Source: JAZTZP01 sp045637525 (GTDB taxonomy: Bacteria; Bacillota; Clostridia; UBA1381). Taken from it: a stretch of DNA of 12,480 nt. The DNA is taken from assembly GCA_045637525.1 (NCBI GenBank), contig JAZTZP010000084.1:1-12480 (forward strand). Direction: 5' to 3'. Below are positions 7,971 through 12,480 of this stretch, piece by piece (the stretch's first letter is position 1; every line of letters begins with the position of its first letter). Position numbers and translations under genes: made by a program. The notes beneath the pieces were generated by a model. It was given only the letters and a program-made list of their open reading frames with translations. It was not told the origin of the DNA and ran no database searches.

Positions 7971-7999
7971 ACAATACCCATGTTTCACTCAAGTGTAAA
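7971..7999 (-). promoter_or_regulatory. Sigma-A promoter of the exporter operon
   Basis: On the minus strand, TTTACA (7999-7994) and TATTGT (7976-7971) are separated by 17 bp. The -35 is one base from consensus and the -10 is weaker. It lies about 38 bp upstream of the adaptor ATG. TACAAT at 7973-7968 is an alternative -10 at a different spacing. No competing gene lies between it and the kinase terminator at 8049-8088. Confidence 0.6.
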
Positions 8000-8007
8000 T
8001 AATATGA

Positions 8008-8027
8008 ACATAAAATGAATTTTATGT
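8008..8027. promoter_or_regulatory. 20-bp perfect palindrome, candidate operator of the exporter operon
   Basis: ACATAAAAT (8008-8016) and ATTTTATGT (8019-8027) form a perfect 9-bp inverted repeat with a 2-nt spacer. It begins 9 bp upstream of the proposed -35 of the exporter promoter. It is distinct from the kinase terminator further up. Its short spacer suits a dimeric regulator site rather than an RNA hairpin. It is very AT-rich, so chance is possible. Confidence 0.5.
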
Positions 8028-8048
8028 GTATTTTCTGTGTACTTTTCT

Positions 8049-8088
8049 AAAAAAGCGACATATACATTTGTTTGTATATGCCGCTTTT
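8049..8088 (-). terminator. Terminator of the two-component operon
   Basis: AAAAGCG-A-CATATACA (8051-8066) pairs with TGTATATG-C-CGCTTTT (8073-8088), with one internal mismatch and a 6-nt loop. On the minus strand the stem ends in TTTTTT. It lies about 30 bp past the histidine kinase stop and separates the kinase transcript from the exporter promoter. Confidence 0.85.
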
Positions 8089-8118
8089 CCCTTGTTATTA
8101 TGCAATTATCTGCAAATC

Positions 8119-9768
8119 CTAAAATATGTCTTCCTTCACAAACGGTACAATAACCTCTATGCAAGTTCCTATTACACCGGAGTTTATATCACAGCCATAC
8201 TCCTCGCCAAACAACAGCTTTATCCTTTGGTTTACATTACTGAGCCCGATATTTCTGTGAGAGATTGTCTCAACCTTTTTGAGCCGCTCCTTAATCTCAG
8301 TAAGCCGTTCATCAGGAATTTTATTGCCGTTGTCTATTATATGTATCTTTAATTTCTTTTTCTTTGCCGAAATAAGTATATTAAGAACACCACGTGTCTG
8401 AAGACCTTTCATTCCGTGAGTAAAGAAATTCTCTATAAGTGGCTGAAGCGTCATTTTAGGCAGCCTCGCCTCACAAACACCCTCATCAACCTGCCAGAAA
8501 ACATCAAAACTGTTTTTATATCTTATACGCTGAATTTCAAGGTATTTTTTCGCTCCCTGTATTTCTTCCTCCAGCGTAACAACTATGTTTTCGGAATTAA
8601 GAGCATTTCTGAGCAGCTCAGACATTAAAATTGTCATTTTCGATGCGTCATTATCACCTTTTAAAAGCTGCATCTGCACCATGTTTATTGCGTTAAGCGT
8701 ATTCATAAGAAAATGCGGATTTATCTGCATCTGCAAAGCTGTCATCTGAGTTTGCTTTATTATTGCTATCTTCTTTTCTATTTCTTCTTCCATTGCACTT
8801 TGCTGATTTAATATGGCGTCAATATATCGTCCTATATAGTTTTTACCGGGCGTACCCGCATATTCTCCATAATCCCTGAACACATCAGCTACCTGTATAA
8901 AACCTTTATATATGTAGCCAGCAATAAAATAAGAAACAAAAAACCACGCAACAATAATAAGCACTATACATATTATAACATTTCTTATAACACTGTTGCG
9001 TATCTGAGTTGTCCCAAGAGTATTTGCTATAAATACACATTTCCAGTCCATATAACTGAGCGGTCTGGAAATCTTAAGACAATCATCCATGTCTAACCGA
9101 GCACCTACATCTTCCGCATTACTGCTCAGAATTACATTATCATCACCGCTGACCACATAATACTTCCCTGTGTCTGCTCTGTGATTTTTATTAATTTCCG
9201 CAAAATCACAGTTAATGACTATCGCACCCTTGTTTTCATACCGATATATAAGGGTAAGATACGCCTTTCCTGCCGGACCTTTTCTTGTTTCGAAATATAT
9301 ATCAAAATTATTGTGTGAATAACTGTCATACCAGCTTTTATCAATAACATCATCTATATATCCCGAATTGCTTGTTCCAAACACATAACCTGTCTTCTCC
9401 ACATAAAAGTAGACTGATGATATATATAAATTAAACAATCGCTGACTCACTATTTCATCATAAAGCTTCAAAAAGGACTCGTTCTTTGCTCCGCCCTCTA
9501 AATCCTTTTTTTCAGTATCGAATAAATCCGCCACATACTCATCCTGAGAAAACTGAACAGCCTTACTCATCATTCCGTTCATTGCACTCTCCACGGTCGA
9601 CCTGTATGTTATTACCTGCTCATACCCATAAAGCTCCACCTGTTTAACATAGCTGTAAAAAAACGTAACTATAAGTATCGCCATAGTAATCACAGCAGGA
9701 ATTATCATAAAAAGAGCTATTCCCATATATCTTTTTTTAATATATGGTTTATTCTTTTTCTGTATCAT
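8119..9768 (-). CDS. YesM-type sensor histidine kinase
   Basis: This is a membrane sensor kinase, 549 residues from the chosen start. Helix 1 (about 17-40) and helix 2 (about 266-290) enclose a roughly 225-residue extracytoplasmic sensor region, as in the YesM/LytS group. The kinase core shows LQMQINPHFLMNTLN with phospho-acceptor H352, the N box LQPLIENFFTHG with N447, the G1 box IDNGNKIP and the G2-like GLSNVNQRI. The frame also opens with TTG at 9780, but the SD GAGGAAGG abuts that codon, so the ATG at 9768 is preferred. It overlaps the response-regulator stop by 20 bp, implying coupled translation. Family members often sense carbohydrates or other extracellular cues; here no sugar transporter is adjacent, so the signal is unknown. 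Confidence 0.92.
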   Translation of the reverse strand: MIQKKNKPYIKKRYMGIALFMIIPAVITMAILIVTFFYSYVKQVELYGYEQVITYRSTVESAMNGMMSKAVQFSQDEYVADLFDTEKKDLEGGAKNESFLKLYDEIVSQRLFNLYISSVYFYVEKTGYVFGTSNSGYIDDVIDKSWYDSYSHNNFDIYFETRKGPAGKAYLTLIYRYENKGAIVINCDFAEINKNHRADTGKYYVVSGDDNVILSSNAEDVGARLDMDDCLKISRPLSYMDWKCVFIANTLGTTQIRNSVIRNVIICIVLIIVAWFFVSYFIAGYIYKGFIQVADVFRDYGEYAGTPGKNYIGRYIDAILNQQSAMEEEIEKKIAIIKQTQMTALQMQINPHFLMNTLNAINMVQMQLLKGDNDASKMTILMSELLRNALNSENIVVTLEEEIQGAKKYLEIQRIRYKNSFDVFWQVDEGVCEARLPKMTLQPLIENFFTHGMKGLQTRGVLNILISAKKKKLKIHIIDNGNKIPDERLTEIKERLKKVETISHRNIGLSNVNQRIKLLFGEEYGCDINSGVIGTCIEVIVPFVKEDIF

Positions 9769-10516
9769 TCTTATATCCAACCTTCCTCATCTTCGTTGGT
9801 GTTATTCCCGTATATCTTTTAAAAAGTCTTAAAAAATGGCGCATACTTCCATATCCCACACGATCGCAAATCTCATTAATACGCATACCCGGATCTTTAA
9901 GCAAAACCACCGCATACTCTATTTTTTTACGTGAAATATAATCGGTAAAATTCTCGCCGGTATTTTTCTTAAAATATCTGCCGAGATAGTTAGGACTTAT
10001 ATTAAGATAGTTAGCCACATCCTCTATTACAATCTTTTCACTGATATGCTGTTCAACATATTCTTCTATCATATCAATATTTGAAATAAATTCATTTTTC
10101 ACAGGTGTTTCTTCCTGCGGGCGTGCAACGCTGTCATATTGGCATATATATTCTTTTGCATTCTCCATAGCCTGAGAAAGCTTTGAATAAGATATCGGTT
10201 TTACTATGTACTCTATAACCTTAAGCTTTATAGCCTCCCTGGCATATTCAAACTCCTCATAACCGCTTAAAATTATAATACCTATATTTCCGAAATCCCG
10301 GCGGAGCCGTCTCGCAAATTCAATACCACTCATCCCCAACATATTAATATCCGTGATAACTAAACTTATATCCGTATTCTCCCTGAGAAAATCATAGGCA
10401 CTCTCAGCAGATGTAAATGCACCTGCAAATTCATATCCTATTTCAGCCCAATCCATAATCTGACCGAAAGTCTCACAAACTATATTCTCGTCATCAACTA
10501 TTATAAATTTGTACAT
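9749..10516 (-). CDS. AraC-family response regulator, YesN type
   Basis: This is a cytoplasmic response regulator of 255 residues. The receiver domain (numbering from one residue earlier, at the alternative GTG) has acidic pocket D9/D10, phospho-acceptor D57 (VITDINM) and K107 (VKP). The C-terminal roughly 100 residues form an AraC/HTH-18 DNA-binding domain, with NISPNYLGRYFKKNTGENFTDY cut here into NISPNYLGRYF and a second helix-turn-helix at VGYGSMRHFLRLFKRYTGITP. The linker is short compared with many YesN proteins. The start could be GTG at 10519 or ATG at 10516; the SD region GGCGGGTGGA leaves both possible, and ATG is chosen. It is the first gene of the operon with the YesM-type kinase, which presumably phosphorylates it. 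Target genes are not visible; the neighbouring exporter operon is one guess. Confidence 0.92.
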   Translation of the reverse strand: MYKFIIVDDENIVCETFGQIMDWAEIGYEFAGAFTSAESAYDFLRENTDISLVITDINMLGMSGIEFARRLRRDFGNIGIIILSGYEEFEYAREAIKLKVIEYIVKPISYSKLSQAMENAKEYICQYDSVARPQEETPVKNEFISNIDMIEEYVEQHISEKIVIEDVANYLNISPNYLGRYFKKNTGENFTDYISRKKIEYAVVLLKDPGMRINEICDRVGYGSMRHFLRLFKRYTGITPTKMRKVGYKNDTEKE

Positions 10517-10590
10517 CACTCCACCCGCCTTCGCTACATAAATTTAATCATCAGTATATTCTATAACGCTGTAAACTAACTTCCATTATA

Positions 10591-10619
10591 ATTATACACC
10601 ATAAAAGCAGATTTTTCAA
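10591..10619 (-). promoter_or_regulatory. Sigma-A promoter of the two-component operon
   Basis: On the minus strand, TTGAAA (10619-10614) and a perfect TATAAT (10596-10591) are separated by 17 bp. Transcription would start near 10584, leaving a leader of roughly 70 nt before the regulator gene. Confidence 0.75.
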
Positions 10620-10763
10620 TGCACAGATTCTTCTTTTTATATGTCTAATTCAACCAATTCAATAACAATATGTTTACTTTTTCATCTCATTTTGCAGATA
10701 CATCCATGTTAAGCACATTGGTTCGACGGTGTAACTCTGTGTGTAAAATCCGCCGTTTAATAT
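10620..10763. other. Intergenic gap without a recognised gene
   Basis: This stretch lies between the two-component promoter and the tRNA terminator. I see no ORF with a ribosome binding site and no structured RNA. ACGG at about 10730 and CCGT at about 10753 could form only a weak stem. Confidence 0.5.
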
Positions 10764-10803
10764 AAAAAGAGACACTATTCTGATGCGAATAATGTCTCTT
10801 TTT
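10764..10803 (-). terminator. Terminator of the tRNA-Leu gene
   Basis: AAAAAGAGACACTATT (10764-10779) pairs with AATAATGTCTCTTTTT (10788-10803), with one C-A mismatch and an 8-nt loop. On the minus strand it starts 2 bp past the CCA end of the tRNA and finishes in a T run. Confidence 0.85.
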
Positions 10804-10804
10804 G

Positions 10805-10888
10805 TGGTGCACCTGAAAGGACTTGAACCTTCACGTCGGGGACACCAGATCCTAAGTCTGGCGCGTCTGCCAATTCCGCCACAGGTGC
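10805..10888 (-). tRNA. tRNA-Leu (anticodon UAG)
   Basis: The 84-nt minus-strand gene has a 7-bp acceptor stem (GCACCTG/CAGGTGC), discriminator A and an encoded CCA. The anticodon stem CCAGA/TCTGG holds the loop CTTAGGA, giving anticodon UAG, which reads CUN leucine codons. The T arm contains GGTTCAAGTCC. The long variable arm (about TGTCCCCGACGTG) is class II, as expected for leucine. Confidence 0.96.
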
Positions 10889-10931
10889 ATATTCAAAACT
10901 TTAAGGTATCGTTACCTCATTACAATAAAAT

Positions 10932-10960
10932 ATTATACCACACTTTTTCTTATTTGTCAA
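10932..10960 (-). promoter_or_regulatory. Perfect consensus promoter of tRNA-Leu
   Basis: On the minus strand, TTGACA (10960-10955) and TATAAT (10937-10932) are separated by exactly 17 bp. Transcription would start around 10925, about 37 nt before the mature 5' end. The leader contains the short inverted repeat GGTA-ACGA-TACC. Confidence 0.9.
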
Positions 10961-11114
10961 GACCGATTTTTAACTTTTATTTATTTTTTTGAATAACATT
11001 TCCAACAGCCTGCGTGCTTGCAACCGATAAAATATTTTTAAAATATGCTTTCTGCCATGTAATACTCAGTTTTTTAAAATAATCAAATAGCATATGAAAA
11101 TATCAAATAGTGGA

Positions 11115-11143
11115 TTGAAAAGACGATTGATTTTTAGTATACT
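11115..11143 (+). promoter_or_regulatory. Sigma-A promoter of the M55 peptidase gene
   Basis: TTGAAA (11115-11120) and TATACT (11138-11143) are separated by 17 bp. Transcription would begin near 11150, a leader of about 25 nt. Because this lies downstream of the upstream in-frame ATG at 11094, it supports the start at 11175. Confidence 0.7.
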
Positions 11144-11174
11144 AAATGTAAGATTATCCGGGAGGGAACAAAGC

Positions 11175-11954
11175 ATGAATGTATTTATATTAACCGACCT
11201 TGAAGGAATTGCAGGAATTGACAGCATTGAGCAAATGGCGCGTGGAACAGAAGAGTTTAAAGCCTCTTGCGTAAAGCTGTGCGAAAGCATAAATCTCTCT
11301 GTCAATACGTGCATAACCAACGGCGCTGAGAATGTATATTATCTCGACGGACATGGCGGAGGCGGAAATGTCTTTGAAGAGCTTATCGATAAAAGAGCCG
11401 TTAAATGCAGCCTTACCGAATGGCAAGAGCTTATTAGGAGCGGAAAAATCGACTGTCAGATTGAAATCGGTGCACACGCCAGAGCAGGCACCATAGACGG
11501 ATTTTTAGACCACACTCTTTCATCAAAACAGTATTTTTGCATAAAGATAAACGGCCGGGAAATGAGCGAGTTATCAGTCCATGCAATCTTTTGCGCAAAA
11601 TACGGCGTGCCGGTAGTTGCAGTAACAGGCGATGAAACCGTATGCAAACAGGCAAAAGAATACATTCCGAATATATATACAGGAGCAGTAAAAAATGCAA
11701 CGTGCCGGAACATTGCAAAAACATACACCAACGCAAACGAAATCCTCATAAATACAATCGAAACCGCCCTCAAAAACTATAAAAATGTAGAAATGATTAA
11801 ATTCGCCGAACCAATAGTCGTCGAACAAACCTTCTACCGCACAGATATGTGTGAGGATATGTTAAAAATACATCCAAACGCCGAAAGAGTCGACGCACGC
11901 ACACTGAGAAAAAACGTTAACGAAATTAAAAATTATCATGATTTAAAATTCTGA
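11175..11954 (+). CDS. M55-family D-aminopeptidase (DppA-like)
   Basis: This predicted cytoplasmic metallopeptidase has 259 residues. The M55/DppA signature is present: TDLEG with D8 and E10, LDGHG with H60, GAHARAG with H101, and E132 in the following NGREMSE stretch as a likely further metal ligand. The pattern matches the ligand set of Bacillus DppA, which cleaves D-amino acid peptides such as D-Ala-D-Ala. VPVVAVTGDE is also family-typical. The frame is open from ATG 11094. The ATG at 11175, however, has GGGAGGGA at about 11160-11167 and follows a good promoter, and the conserved N-terminus starts there. It stands alone, with no peptide transporter next to it, unlike the Bacillus dpp operon. 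A role in recycling wall-derived or dietary D-peptides is inferred. Confidence 0.9.
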   Translation: MNVFILTDLEGIAGIDSIEQMARGTEEFKASCVKLCESINLSVNTCITNGAENVYYLDGHGGGGNVFEELIDKRAVKCSLTEWQELIRSGKIDCQIEIGAHARAGTIDGFLDHTLSSKQYFCIKINGREMSELSVHAIFCAKYGVPVVAVTGDETVCKQAKEYIPNIYTGAVKNATCRNIAKTYTNANEILINTIETALKNYKNVEMIKFAEPIVVEQTFYRTDMCEDMLKIHPNAERVDARTLRKNVNEIKNYHDLKF

Positions 11955-12257
11955 TAAATACATAATACTTTGTCCCGATATGCACCCAAAAACAACCATC
12001 TTCAAAGGTGCATACAAGCCTTCTCCTCGAGGAGAAGGTGTCAGCTCCGCTGACGGATGAGGTGTAGGAACTTCAGTTCCGTTACCATAAAATACAGATA
12101 TTTCTACCAACACCGCCAAAACCTGAAGGTAAATTGCAAAAGGCATCAAAAATTCTTTACAGGATTTTCACCCCAACTCTTGACAAAGAGCCTTAATAAA
12201 TTGGAATAGCAAAAAGGAAGCTCCGAAGAACTTCCTTTTTGTTATTCTATGTTTGAA
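11955..12257. repeat. Intergenic gap with a row of four hairpins
   Basis: No gene is supported here. Four inverted repeats follow each other: TATGCACC/GGTGCATA (11979-11986 and 12007-12014), the perfect 20-bp palindrome at 12019-12038 (CCTTCTCCTC and its complement), GTCAGC/GCTGAC (12040-12054) and GGAAC/GTTCC (12067-12080). The palindrome plus GTCAGC block matches a repeat I remember as common in gut Firmicutes, whose translation (PSPRGEG) is often mis-annotated as protein. None has a T run, so termination of the peptidase gene is not obvious. From 12090 to 12205 I see nothing. Confidence 0.75.
12211..12240 (-). terminator. UUCG-tetraloop terminator of the small-peptide gene
   Basis: On the minus strand AAAAAGGAAGTTC and GAGCTTCCTTTTT close a C(TTCG)G tetraloop, with one G-U pair and a T5 end. 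The exceptionally stable cUUCGg loop forms only in this orientation, so it belongs to the minus-strand gene ending at 12258. Confidence 0.9.
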
Positions 12258-12449
12258 TTATTGCCAGTTGAAGTAAACAACAGCTGTGTCAGCAGCATTT
12301 GTTACTTTTGTAGCAAGTGTATCATCTGTGTACAAATCACCATATGCCGCAATTGCATCTGCGCCTGTACCCATAACACCACTTGTTGTGATAACGTCTT
12401 CTACATCAAACTTAGAAATTGATAATTCAGGTCTTGTATACTTTTTCAT
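12258..12449 (-). CDS. Small peptide with YxxPxL N-terminus, function unknown
   Basis: This 63-residue peptide starts at ATG 12449 behind AAGGAGG (12459-12465) with 8-9 nt spacing, and has its own strong terminator, so it is clearly a real gene. The N-terminal part reads MKKYTRPELSISKFDVEDV then ITTSG. The rest is Ala/Thr/Asp-rich, has no cysteine, no signal peptide and no membrane helix, and ends in VVYFNWQ. Y4, P7 and L9 form the YxxPxL pattern known from lasso-peptide leaders, where it binds the RRE/B1 protein. T22 sits two residues before G24, and D31 would be ring position 8. Against this, the tail is about 40 residues, the usual Gly is Lys, the Y-to-T spacing is 3 longer, and no maturation gene is in the window. 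I recall similar short KKYxxPxL proteins in gut Firmicutes without assigned function. Confidence 0.8.
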   Translation of the reverse strand: MKKYTRPELSISKFDVEDVITTSGVMGTGADAIAAYGDLYTDDTLATKVTNAADTAVVYFNWQ

Positions 12450-12480
12450 TATTATTTCCTCCTTCTTGATATAAAAGTCT

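Noticed and set aside
10783..10992. 69-codon plus-strand open frame
   Set aside because: It lies antisense across the tRNA-Leu gene and its promoter; the translation is a tRNA artefact.
11943..12149. 68-codon minus-strand open frame with PSPRGEG
   Set aside because: It runs through the hairpin repeat at 12019-12080, has no ribosome binding site, and is a known type of spurious translation of such repeats.
12180..12208. TTGACA at 12180-12185 as a plus-strand promoter
   Set aside because: At 17-bp spacing the -10 position reads GGAATA, no plus-strand gene follows, and the terminator at 12211-12240 comes next.

Overview
The window looks like chromosomal DNA of a low-GC Gram-positive anaerobe, most likely a gut Clostridia member (Bacillota). 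The reasons are an SLH-domain surface protein, an aldo/keto reductase carrying two ferredoxin-type 4Fe-4S motifs, a YesN/YesM two-component pair, strong AGGAGG-type ribosome binding sites, consensus sigma-A promoters, and hairpin-rich intergenic repeats of a kind I associate from memory with gut Clostridia. No species can be named from the sequence alone.

Layout. Positions 17-138 hold a row of five short hairpins with different stems joined by a near-constant 7-nt linker. Next comes a plus-strand aldo/keto reductase with its own terminator (167-1310). Positions about 1324-1690 hold a compound inverted-repeat element that looks like a MITE: 56-bp arms matching at 55 positions, a 13-bp outer inverted repeat shared with the hairpin array, and a possible 7-bp target duplication.

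From 7933 down to 1760 lies a minus-strand operon: an HlyD/RND-type adaptor, a MacB-like ATPase, a MacB-like permease, and an SLH-domain secreted protein. It has a promoter at 7971-7999, a 20-bp perfect palindrome just upstream of that promoter, and a terminator at 1708-1752. The first three genes form a classic MacAB-type tripartite exporter lacking an outer-membrane channel. The SLH protein is probably wall-anchored and is co-transcribed with it. The adaptor is unusually large because it has two lipoyl/barrel modules, four 11-residue repeats and a Gly/Met-rich tail.

Upstream on the same strand is an AraC-type response regulator followed by its YesM-type histidine kinase (10516 to 8119), with a strong promoter and a terminator. 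A tRNA-Leu(UAG) gene (10888-10805, minus) follows, with a perfect consensus promoter and a terminator. An M55 D-aminopeptidase gene lies on the plus strand (11175-11954). Then comes a roughly 300-bp gap with a row of four hairpins, including a repeat that is often mis-annotated as coding. Last is a 63-codon minus-strand gene with a very strong ribosome binding site and a UUCG-tetraloop terminator. Its peptide begins with a YxxPxL motif resembling RiPP leader peptides.

The strongest candidates for something undescribed are the variable-stem hairpin array and its sequence link to the compound element, the exporter operon ending in a surface protein, and the small peptide gene. None can be proven from this window alone.
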